From the NCBI RefSeq assembly GCF_000222485.1, contig NC_015914.1, forward strand, positions 2,986,501 to 3,050,500: 64,000 nucleotides of DNA. The letters are read 5' to 3'. Below, piece after piece: positions 1 to 6,896 of this stretch; position 1 is the stretch's first letter; every line of letters begins with the position of its first letter. The notes under the pieces are model-generated. The model ran no database searches and was not told where the DNA came from. It was given only the letters and a program-made list of their open reading frames with translations. The position numbers and the translations under genes were made by a program. The stretch comes from Cyclobacterium marinum DSM 745. Its GTDB lineage: Bacteria > Bacteroidota > Bacteroidia > Cytophagales > Cyclobacteriaceae.

Positions 1-635
1 GTGACAACATTACTTTCATTCAATGCCCTGTCTTTGACTTTAATTTCCAATTTTAAAGTGTCATTTCTGAAAACACTATTCCAGCCTAAAGATAACATGG
101 AATACCTGATTTCTCCTTCAATGGCTCTTTGTTGCTCTTCTTCAAGCATGCGAGGAAAGCGCCCGTTGAAAGTGGTAAAATAAGGGGGGTCCGACCAATT
201 GAATTCGGTATAATTACCTCCTCTTTTTATAAAAAATTTTACTAAAATATTATAATAGTCCTCGTTTTCAGAGACCCATAAGGTGTCTTTTATTTCTTGA
301 TTATTGATTAGAGGAAAAATTACCCAATCTCTGTTGTTGAAATCCGGGGCGTCGTCGGGACGTTCACTGTAGGTAATGAATTGACCGGCATCATCAGTAA
401 TGTAGGTGAGTTCATTAAACGGAGGAAAAATGTCGGTGGCATTTAATCCCAAATCTCCTTCTGCATCGCGAAAATCTAGCGTGACAATTAAGGAATCAGA
501 TCCGGATGTCTGGACAAATTCCAGATTATTGAAATCAATTTGTGGCACCGTAGGGAAATCTTCCGGTGGGGAAATGCATCCAACCCAAACTGAAAGTAGG
601 AGTAGGGTAATGATGGTGTGATTTTTTAACTTCAT
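1..635 (-). CDS. Putative lipoprotein, C-terminus cut off by the window edge
   Basis: Reading the minus strand from the ATG at 633-635 gives an open frame that runs off the window edge (about 211 codons seen, no stop). It starts with a lipoprotein signal: a short basic start, a hydrophobic stretch and a lipobox ending VWVGC, with Cys at residue 20, followed by SPPED. The rest has no motif I recognise; it is polar and rich in Asp, Asn and aromatic residues, with a D-x-E-G-D-L-G-L stretch. It is probably a lipidated periplasmic or outer-membrane protein. It is divergent from the LuxE-like gene, with 77 bases between the two starts. Function unknown. Confidence 0.75.
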   Translation of the reverse strand, partial: MKLKNHTIITLLLLSVWVGCISPPEDFPTVPQIDFNNLEFVQTSGSDSLIVTLDFRDAEGDLGLNATDIFPPFNELTYITDDAGQFITYSERPDDAPDFNNRDWVIFPLINNQEIKDTLWVSENEDYYNILVKFFIKRGGNYTEFNWSDPPYFTTFNGRFPRMLEEEQQRAIEGEIRYSMLSLGWNSVFRNDTLKLEIKVKDRALNESNVV

Positions 636-712
636 AGGTAATCCGTAATTTTACACTTCCGCCTCTTTGAATGTAAAAATGATCAAATTTTGGGTTTTAC
701 CATAAAATAACG

Positions 713-1708
713 ATGAATTCTTTTAAAAGTTTTAGTGAAAAAATTAAAACAGGGAAAATTGATGATTTTGATGCCCTGGCGATGGATTCATTTTTGTTTC
801 AATCGACCCACAATAAAATTTACCAAAGATATCTGGAAGTTAGGGGGATTAGGCCCCGGGACATCACCGAGATCAAGGCTATTCCCTTTCTACCCATCGG
901 GATGTTCAAGACAACACAAGTGATTTCAGGACCTGAAGCTTTATTTAGCGGATGGTATTCCAGCAGTGGGACAACAGGGCAGGAAAACAGCCGCCATTAC
1001 ATTTATTCTAAAGATTTTTATTTGGAACATTGCGTCAATAATTTTGAATCAGTCTATGGTTCATTAGAAAATTTTCATGTATTGGCCTTGCTCCCGTCTT
1101 ATTTGGAAAGAGAGGGCAGTTCTTTGGTAGACATGGCCGCGCATTTTATTGAAAAAAGCCAATCCATACATTCCGGTTTTTATTTGTACGATCATGAGGC
1201 TTTGTTGGGTAAAATGAAAGCGCTAAAAAAGGATGGAAGAAAAACCTTATTGCTTGGTGTGACTTTTGCTCTACTGGATTTGGCCGAAAAGATAAATGAT
1301 CATGTAGATTATGGTGATTTGATCGTTATGGAAACTGGGGGTATGAAAGGTAGGAGAAAAGAAATGATTAGAGAAGAAGTACATAAGGTTCTTCGAAGTG
1401 CTTTTAATGTAAATCAAATCCATTCCGAATATGGAATGACTGAGCTTATGTCTCAGGCCTATTCTCCTGGAGGAGGTAAATTTTGGTGTTCCCCATTTAT
1501 GAAGGTTTTGATAAGGGATGTTTACGATCCTTTTGTTTATACCTCCGGTACTACGGGTGCCATAAATGTTATAGATTTAGCCAATTTCCACTCCTGTTCC
1601 TTTATTGAAACAGAAGATTTGGGGGTAAAAAATAAGGATGGTAGCTTCACTGTTTTAGGGAGAATGGACAACAGTGAAACCAGAGGCTGTAATTTAATGA
1701 TCAATTAA
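713..1708 (+). CDS. LuxE-like acyl-protein synthetase / acyltransferase
   Basis: 331 residues. The protein resembles the LuxE acyl-protein synthetase family, which belongs to the adenylate-forming enzymes. The ATP/phosphate loop SSSGTTGQ is at residues 83-90, and a later HSEYGMTELMSQAYS segment matches the conserved TE region of that superfamily. In luminous bacteria LuxE activates fatty acid and passes it to the LuxC reductase. No luxC, luxD or luciferase gene is nearby, so light production is not implied; the real role is more likely activation of a carboxylic acid for some other transfer. The start ATG is preceded by an AT-rich leader. The gene stands alone between a divergent lipoprotein gene and a tiny lipoprotein gene. 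The family call is fairly secure, the substrate unknown. Confidence 0.75.
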   Translation: MNSFKSFSEKIKTGKIDDFDALAMDSFLFQSTHNKIYQRYLEVRGIRPRDITEIKAIPFLPIGMFKTTQVISGPEALFSGWYSSSGTTGQENSRHYIYSKDFYLEHCVNNFESVYGSLENFHVLALLPSYLEREGSSLVDMAAHFIEKSQSIHSGFYLYDHEALLGKMKALKKDGRKTLLLGVTFALLDLAEKINDHVDYGDLIVMETGGMKGRRKEMIREEVHKVLRSAFNVNQIHSEYGMTELMSQAYSPGGGKFWCSPFMKVLIRDVYDPFVYTSGTTGAINVIDLANFHSCSFIETEDLGVKNKDGSFTVLGRMDNSETRGCNLMIN

Positions 1709-1761
1709 TTTTGTATTTATTTAGTATTTGTACATATTTGACTTAAATCTTTTAAAAAATT

Positions 1762-1878
1762 ATGAAAACTTTATTGACGATTTTGGTGGCTTGTGCGATT
1801 TTGGTATTGTCTTCATGTGCTTCAAGCAAACCCTGTCCTGCATATGCGAAGACAGGGAGTGTAGAAGCAAATGGTTAA
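1762..1878 (+). CDS. Tiny lipoprotein, 38 residues
   Basis: A 38-codon frame starts MKTLLTILVACAILVLSSC and ends within 20 residues of the lipobox Cys (residue 19). This is a complete lipoprotein signal followed by a short tail containing CPAYAKTGS. The strong signal and the short gap (53 bases) after the LuxE-like gene favour a real gene, possibly read from a TAATTTTG -7 element at 1706-1713 that overlaps the upstream stop codon. The mature product would be only about 20 residues anchored in a membrane. An overlapping longer frame in another phase (1728-1916) lacks any signal and is less likely. Function unknown. Confidence 0.55.
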   Translation: MKTLLTILVACAILVLSSCASSKPCPAYAKTGSVEANG

Positions 1879-1893
1879 GGATTAAGCGGTTGT

Positions 1894-3051
1894 TTAATAA
1901 TCTGCATACTTTTTAATGTCATCTGCAGAGATACTTTTGCCGCCGAGAATTACCAATCTTTCGATTACGTTTCTAAGCTCTCGGATATTTCCTGTCCAAG
2001 GAAATTCTTGTAGTTTTTGAATGGCTTCTTTATCTATTTCTTTTTTAGTAGTTCCATATTCAGCGGCAATATCGCCTAAGAATTTGTCTACTAGCAATGG
2101 TATGTCATCACTTCTGTCCTTTAATGGAGGAACTTGGATAAGTATGACGCTAATCCTATGGTAAAGATCCTCTCTGAAATTGCCTTCAGATATTTCTTTC
2201 TTTAGGTTTTTATTGGTGGCGGCCAACACCCTGACATTTACTTTAATGTCTTTGTCTCCGCCCACTCGAGTGATTTTGTGTTCCTGTAAGGCCCTAAGCA
2301 CTTTTGCCTGAGCGGAAAGACTCATGTCGCCAATTTCATCCAAGAAAAGTGTCCCTCCATTGGCTTGTTCGAACTTGCCTTGCCTCTGTTTGTTTGCAGA
2401 AGTAAAGGCTCCTTTTTCATGGCCAAACAGTTCACTTTCAATTAACTCTGCCGGAATTGCAGCACAGTTGACGGCAATAAATGGTGCTTTTTCTCGGTTA
2501 CTTTTTTGGTGGATCCAATGAGAAACCAATTCTTTTCCCGTCCCATTAGGGCCTGTAATCAAAACTCGGGCATCGGTAGGAGCTACCTTTTCTATGGTTT
2601 CCTTTACTATAGAAATCGCTTTGGATTCACCCACCATGTCTAGCTTCTTGGAAAGCTTTTTCTTAAGCACCTTAGTTTCTTGCACCAATTCTTTTTTGTC
2701 CAAGGCATTCCTCACTGTAAGCAAAAGGCGGTTTAAGTCCGGAGGTTTGGGAATGAAGTCAAAGGCACCTTTTTTAGTAGCCTCTACAGCAGTTTCTATC
2801 GAGCCATGGGCAGATATCATGATAAACTGAGGTTGCTTGCTTAGCTCAGCTGCTTTGGAAAGAACTTCCATACCATCCATTTTGGGCATTTTGATGTCGC
2901 AAAGGACCAAGTCAAAATCCTCGTTTTTTAGCATTTCTAGACCTTTTACACCATCCTCGGCTTCAAATATTTCATACTTTTCGTACTCAAGAATTTCTTT
3001 AAGTGTAGACCTGATGACTTTTTCGTCATCAATTATTAAGATTTTCGGCAT
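1894..3051 (-). CDS. Sigma-54-type response regulator lacking a DNA-binding domain
   Basis: 385 residues from the ATG at 3049-3051. The receiver domain (1-120) has acidic residues D8 and D9, phospho-acceptor D52 and conserved K102. The sigma-54 activator AAA+ domain (about 138-365) has Walker A GPNGTGKE at 167-174, a GAFTSA loop at 214-219 (GAFTGA is usual) and a Walker B region FLDEIGD. The protein ends just after the AAA+ lid; the Fis-type helix-turn-helix usual in NtrC-class regulators is absent, and no continuing frame follows the stop. It presumably activates sigma-54 RNA polymerase from solution or through a partner. An open frame continues 35 codons upstream, but that stretch is the 3' part of rnpB and MPKILIIDDE is a typical receiver start. 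No partner kinase gene is adjacent. Confidence 0.88.
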   Translation of the reverse strand: MPKILIIDDEKVIRSTLKEILEYEKYEIFEAEDGVKGLEMLKNEDFDLVLCDIKMPKMDGMEVLSKAAELSKQPQFIMISAHGSIETAVEATKKGAFDFIPKPPDLNRLLLTVRNALDKKELVQETKVLKKKLSKKLDMVGESKAISIVKETIEKVAPTDARVLITGPNGTGKELVSHWIHQKSNREKAPFIAVNCAAIPAELIESELFGHEKGAFTSANKQRQGKFEQANGGTLFLDEIGDMSLSAQAKVLRALQEHKITRVGGDKDIKVNVRVLAATNKNLKKEISEGNFREDLYHRISVILIQVPPLKDRSDDIPLLVDKFLGDIAAEYGTTKKEIDKEAIQKLQEFPWTGNIRELRNVIERLVILGGKSISADDIKKYADY

Positions 3052-3084
3052 GTTTAAAGCTATCCGTTTTTTTAGTAAAATAAA

Positions 3085-3482
3085 AAGTGCAGGCTTATAA
3101 GCCGGGTTCTGTAACTTCTCACAAAGTGTTTGCCATTTATCTAGCCTTTTCTTCACAGAAAAGGTCCAACGACCTACCCACTCCGGCTATCTTGAAAGAT
3201 TTGGACGAGTAGCCCAATGACCGGAGCCTATTTGGTCTTTCAACCCATAAGGTTTACCCTGCAATACCGGTCGCCCGGTACCCGGTAGGCTCTTACCCTA
3301 CCTTTTCACCCTTACCCCATTTGGTTAGACCTGCAGGGGCGGTTTATTTTCTGTGGCACTGTCTGTTATTTTGGTATTCCTACCAAAACACCTTCCCGTT
3401 AGGAAGTATGGTACTCTATGTTGCCCGGACTTTCCTCTTTTCCTGATGCGAACATCAAGAACAGCGACAAACCAGCCTGCAC
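3085..3482 (-). ncRNA. rnpB: RNase P RNA (bacterial type A)
   Basis: Catalytic RNA that trims the 5' leader from tRNA precursors. On the minus strand the near-universal core GAGGAAAGTCCGGGC occurs near the 5' end (complement of 3423-3437) and ACAGAACCCGGCTTATAAG near the 3' end (complement of about 3094-3112). The first nine bases, GTGCAGGCT (3474-3482), pair perfectly with AGCCTGCAC (3087-3095), forming helix P1 and fixing both ends. The 3' helix is followed on the minus strand by TTTTTATTTT, which could terminate. The response-regulator gene begins 34 bases beyond. Boundaries are good to a few bases. Confidence 0.93.
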
Positions 3483-3486
3483 CCCA

Positions 3487-3519
3487 CAAAAATAAATCAA
3501 ATAAACCCATAATTCACAA
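3487..3519 (-). promoter_or_regulatory. Promoter of rnpB
   Basis: On the minus strand TTG (complement of 3517-3519), a 22-base spacer and TATTTTTG (complement of 3487-3494) match the Bacteroidetes housekeeping pattern TTTG / TAnnTTTG. The -7 element ends five bases before the first base of helix P1, where the mature RNA should start. Confidence 0.6.
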
Positions 3520-3638
3520 TATTATTGGTTTTTAATTGATTGTTTACAAGGATCATATCTAGGTATTCTATTTCCCTCTTCAAATTTATTGTTTATCTTT
3601 CTAAGAGAGACACAATCATTTAGCTGACTAAGAGTATT

Positions 3639-3758
3639 ATGAGAAATTTATTTAAAGGATTAATTGCCGGATATGGTGCTTATAAATTAGGCGGAGGCTG
3701 TTTTAGTACCATCTTGATTTTTATTTTGATCTGGTTTTTATTGGGTCAGTGTACCTGA
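3639..3758 (+). CDS. Tiny single-span membrane protein, 39 residues
   Basis: A 39-codon frame starts MRNLFKGLIAGYGAYKLGGG and continues with a hydrophobic span of about 17 residues (FSTILIFILIWFLLG) before a short QCT tail. The composition (basic amphipathic start, Gly-rich turn with a Cys, one transmembrane helix) is unlike random AT-rich DNA and resembles small conserved membrane proteins I associate with Cytophagales, but I cannot name a family. It lies alone between rnpB (divergent) and the DUF3109 gene. A GGTTTAAG/CTTAAACC hairpin at 3780-3798 lies just downstream. Function unknown. Confidence 0.5.
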   Translation: MRNLFKGLIAGYGAYKLGGGCFSTILIFILIWFLLGQCT

Positions 3759-4031
3759 CTAATAAATACCCAATAAAAAGGTTTAAGCTTCTTAAACCGG
3801 GTTAAGCAAGAGGTTTTGATATGCTTGTCCTAAGCTTTCTTAGGGAGGGGTAAAATCGCAAGAATATCGGGTAGTTTGAAAATTTTAGCATAGCCTTACT
3901 ATGAATGAAATTGGGAAAAGAAACTAAGTGCTTGGTTTTGAGGCGATTTTATCAAGGGTTAGAAGGTTTGTTGCCTATTTCAGGTTAAAAGCATTGGTCA
4001 ATATTTATTTTTAACCTATTTAGGAAAACAA
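3759..4031. other. Intergenic stretch without a recognised gene
   Basis: Contains an 8-bp perfect hairpin at 3780-3798 (GGTTTAAG, loop CTT, CTTAAACC) soon after the tiny membrane-protein gene; it lacks a T-run, so it is not a clear terminator. Nothing else is recognised before the promoter at 4032. Confidence 0.4.
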
Positions 4032-4039
4032 TACCTTTG
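4032..4039 (+). promoter_or_regulatory. -7 promoter element for the DUF3109 gene
   Basis: TACCTTTG fits TAnnTTTG exactly and lies 17 bases before the ATG at 4057. The -33 position is T-rich without a clear TTTG. An AGGAG-like ribosome-binding stretch (about 4050-4054) sits between the predicted RNA start and the ATG. Confidence 0.5.
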
Positions 4040-4056
4040 TAAAAAATTAGGAGCAT

Positions 4057-4626
4057 ATGATATTAGTTGAGAATGCGGTTATCAGCGATGATATAAAAGA
4101 ACAATTTTTTGTTTGTGACCTTGAAAAATGTAAAGGAGCATGCTGTGTTGAAGGAGATGCAGGTGCCCCTTTGCAAGATGATGAAATTAAAATCCTTGAA
4201 AAAGATTATCCTTCAATTGCTCCTTTTCTTACAGATGAGGGGAGAAACGCCATTGCTGAAAAGGGAACTTGGGTGATTGATCAGGAAAATGAAAAAGGCA
4301 CCACAACAATTGGAGAAAATGGAGCCTGTGCATTTGCCATTACAGATGAGAAAGGGATCTTAAAATGTGGTATTGAAGAGGCTTATAACCAAGGTGAAAC
4401 TACTTTTAAAAAACCTATTAGCTGTCATTTGTACCCAATTAGGATTACCAAATATGATGAATATGAGGCACTGAATTACGACCGCTGGGAAATATGTGAC
4501 CCTGCTTGTTCTTTGGGTAGTTCCCTAGGGGTTCCTTTGTATCGATTTTTGAAAGGGGCTCTTGTCAGGAAGTACGGAGAAAAATGGTATGAAGCACTCT
4601 TAGATGAAATCGGAGTAAAGGAGTAA
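4057..4626 (+). CDS. DUF3109 family cysteine-rich protein
   Basis: 189 residues, recognised as DUF3109, a small soluble family widespread in Bacteroidota. The N-terminus carries a Cys cluster (C20, C25, C29, C30) of the form C-x4-C-x3-CC, with further Cys residues later in [23 protein letters not shown] and [10 protein letters not shown]. The pattern resembles YkgJ-type proteins thought to bind zinc or an Fe-S cluster, so metal binding is plausible but not shown. No signal peptide; probably cytoplasmic. The gene has its own promoter-like element and an AGGAG ribosome-binding stretch, and is convergent with murA across a perfect hairpin. Confidence 0.8.
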   Translation: MILVENAVISDDIKEQFFVCDLEKCKGACCVEGDAGAPLQDDEIKILEKDYPSIAPFLTDEGRNAIAEKGTWVIDQENEKGTTTIGENGACAFAITDEKGILKCGIEEAYNQGETTFKKPISCHLYPIRITKYDEYEALNYDRWEICDPACSLGSSLGVPLYRFLKGALVRKYGEKWYEALLDEIGVKE

Positions 4627-4713
4627 GTGGTGATCGTGTAATGATATACGCTACTGCTTTAATATTTAATGTTTGGAAGGTTGGTATAGAAAATTGAAAT
4701 GTTTTCTATAAAA

Positions 4714-4763
4714 AGTAAAGCCTATATCAAATTCAAATGCTTGAATTTGATATAGGCTTTACT
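4714..4763. terminator. Bidirectional terminator: 23-bp perfect inverted repeat
   Basis: The arms 4714-4736 and 4741-4763 are perfectly complementary, with an ATGC loop. The repeat lies between the convergent DUF3109 gene and murA. Flanks are A/T-rich but without a long T-run on either side, so it may stop or slow both polymerases or protect 3' ends. The stem is unusually long for an intrinsic terminator. Confidence 0.7.
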
Positions 4764-4819
4764 AGTAATAATAGTTTTCTATTACCAAAGGATCACCAAA
4801 TTAATGAGCCAAAAGTAAT

Positions 4820-6127
4820 TTAGTTAAACCTTACAATATCTGCTCCCAATGCATTGAGGCGTTGGTCTATGTACTGATAGCCTCTGTCTATTTGTTCGAC
4901 ATTGTCAATAATGGATACGCCCTCAGCAGAGAGGGCTGCTATTAAGAGAGAAACCCCTGCGCGAATATCAGGAGAAGTCATTCTGATACCCTTAAGCGGG
5001 TACTTTCGATCCAAACCGATGACCGTAGCTCTATGAGGATCACAAAGGATGATTTGAGCCCCCATATCTATCAACTTGTCTACAAAAAACAACCTGCTTT
5101 CAAACATTTTCTGATGGACCAGTACCGTTCCTTTCGCTTGTGTGGCCACAACCAAGACAATACTCAGTAAATCCGGGGTAAATCCCGGCCATATGGCATC
5201 CGAAACGGTTAAAATAGATCCGTCAATAAAGGTTTCGATTTCATAGTGCTTTCTTGCAGGTATGTAAATATCATCTCCTTTGATTTCTAGCTTTATGCCT
5301 AATCTTCTAAAGGTGTCGGGTATGATTCCGAGTTTGTCTACTTTGGCATCTTTGATTGTAATCTCCGATTGGGTCATGGCTGCCAAACCTATAAAAGATC
5401 CGATCTCAATCATATCAGGCAATAGGGTATGTTCCGTACCTTTAAGGCTTTTTACCCCTGTAATTTCTAAAAGATTTGAGCCCACTCCTGTTATTTTCCC
5501 GCCCATGCTGTTTATCATTTGGCATAGCTGCTGAATATACGGTTCACACGCTGCATTGTATATGGTGGTTTTTCCTTCAGCCAGGGTTGCTGCCATGATA
5601 ATATTGGCAGTTCCGGTTACAGAAGCCTCATCAAGTAGCATATAGGTGCCTTTCAATTGGCTGCCATCGATTTTATACAGTTCTTTTTTGGCATCATAAT
5701 GGAATTTTGCCCCTAGTTTTTGGAAACCAGTAAAATGGGTGTCCATTCGTCTTCTGCCAATTTTGTCTCCCCCCGGTTTGGAAATTCTACCGCCACCAAA
5801 TCTGGAAAGCAAAGGACCAAGAAGCATGACGGACCCCCTAAGGCTTGAGGCTTTTTCAAGGTAGGCTTCTGTTTCCAGGTAGTCAAGCTTGATGTTTTTG
5901 GCTGTAAAGGAATAGCTTTCCGGTCCTTGTTTTTTCACGACCACTCCCATGTCTGAGAGGAGCTCTATTAGTTTATTAACATCCCTGATGTTAGGGATCT
6001 TGTTGATGATAACTTCCTCAGATGTAAGTAATACGGCACAGAGGATTTGCAAGGCTTCATTTTTAGCGCCTTGGGGAGTGATTTCACCTTTAAGTTTCGT
6101 CCCTCCATTTACCCGAAATGATGCCAT
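4820..6127 (-). CDS. murA: UDP-N-acetylglucosamine 1-carboxyvinyltransferase
   Basis: 435 residues, normal family length. MurA adds enolpyruvate from PEP to UDP-GlcNAc, the first committed step of peptidoglycan synthesis in the cytoplasm. The PEP/substrate residues K22 and N23 are in GAKNEAL. The loop that carries the catalytic Cys in E. coli (C115) reads KPGGDKIGRR here, with Asp at residue 121. Enzymes with Asp at this place are known to be active and not alkylated by fosfomycin, so intrinsic resistance of this target is predicted. The gene overlaps the upstream DUF4290 gene by one base (TAATG), implying translational coupling. Confidence 0.96.
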   Translation of the reverse strand: MASFRVNGGTKLKGEITPQGAKNEALQILCAVLLTSEEVIINKIPNIRDVNKLIELLSDMGVVVKKQGPESYSFTAKNIKLDYLETEAYLEKASSLRGSVMLLGPLLSRFGGGRISKPGGDKIGRRRMDTHFTGFQKLGAKFHYDAKKELYKIDGSQLKGTYMLLDEASVTGTANIIMAATLAEGKTTIYNAACEPYIQQLCQMINSMGGKITGVGSNLLEITGVKSLKGTEHTLLPDMIEIGSFIGLAAMTQSEITIKDAKVDKLGIIPDTFRRLGIKLEIKGDDIYIPARKHYEIETFIDGSILTVSDAIWPGFTPDLLSIVLVVATQAKGTVLVHQKMFESRLFFVDKLIDMGAQIILCDPHRATVIGLDRKYPLKGIRMTSPDIRAGVSLLIAALSAEGVSIIDNVEQIDRGYQYIDQRLNALGADIVRFN

Positions 6128-6801
6128 TAATTCCTTCTTTTTTTGCTATTAGAACCGTTATTTCTTCTTTTGCCACCTGAGTAATTTCTTCTTCCACCGT
6201 TTGAATTATTGCCGGAATTACTTGGGACATTGCTTTTGAAATCCCTTCTCATACTGGTTTCAAAAAGTCCGTTTTCTTTGACTTTTTCTAGGTCAATGTG
6301 AAGTTTTCCTTTGGAGAGGGATTTAATGTCATCAATAATGATGGCATCATCAAAGTTTTCACGGTTCCAAGTAGAGTGAAAGCTTCGCATCAATTGTCCG
6401 ATATAAATCAAAGCTGTTTCTTGCTCCTTATCGTCTTCTATTTCTATAGCTTTAGCGATTAACTTTTCAATGTTTCTTCCATAATGCTTGTATCGAACTT
6501 CCCCTTCTGGATAACCGATCGGTAGCGGTTTTTTACCCAGTAGTTCCTTTTCCGGCATTGGAAAAGGTGAATCCACCTCGAGTGAGAAATCAGACATTAT
6601 GTACATGTCGTCCCAAAGCTTTTGATCACTTTCGGTTTTTAATAATGGATTGAGTTGCTTCATCAACTCCACCAAGGCATATGCATATTCTGTTCGCTTT
6701 TCTTGATCTGGAACAGTTTTTACATAATCCACTAATTTTTGGATGTTTTTTCCGTATTCTTTCAAAATAACTTTGTTTTTAGGCTTTTCACTATTTACCA
6801 T
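6127..6801 (-). CDS. DUF4290 family protein
   Basis: 224 residues. The N-terminal 170 or so residues are mostly helical and polar and match my recollection of DUF4290, a Bacteroidota family usually next to murA. The last 35 residues form a low-complexity tail rich in Asn, Gly, Ser, Lys and Arg (ending GSNSKKRRN), which looks disordered and could bind nucleic acid. No signal peptide or membrane span. The stop codon overlaps the murA start (TAATG). The conserved coupling suggests a role near cell-wall synthesis, but the function is unknown. Confidence 0.8.
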   Translation of the reverse strand: MVNSEKPKNKVILKEYGKNIQKLVDYVKTVPDQEKRTEYAYALVELMKQLNPLLKTESDQKLWDDMYIMSDFSLEVDSPFPMPEKELLGKKPLPIGYPEGEVRYKHYGRNIEKLIAKAIEIEDDKEQETALIYIGQLMRSFHSTWNRENFDDAIIIDDIKSLSKGKLHIDLEKVKENGLFETSMRRDFKSNVPSNSGNNSNGGRRNYSGGKRRNNGSNSKKRRN

Positions 6802-6896
6802 GACACCTGCTTTTAAGTTTCCTGAACTTTTTTCAATATACTAAAAAAATACGCATTAGTTAAGTTTCAGGTGCTTCCGGTATCTATGATCTTTTG

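Noticed and set aside
1..183. Plus-strand open frame at the window edge
   Set aside because: The opposite strand carries a longer frame with a clear lipoprotein signal that runs off the edge.
713..1708. Bioluminescence locus
   Set aside because: Only a LuxE-like gene is present; no reductase, transferase or luciferase genes are nearby.
1728..1916. 62-codon frame overlapping the tiny lipoprotein gene
   Set aside because: No signal or domain; the shifted frame with a perfect lipobox explains the region better.
3052..3156. N-terminal 35-residue extension of the response regulator
   Set aside because: It is translated rnpB 3' sequence; the receiver domain starts properly at MPKILIIDDE.
3325..3535. 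Open frames on both strands of about 60 codons
   Set aside because: They lie inside the RNase P RNA gene; the conserved RNA core explains the sequence and the peptides have no protein-like features.
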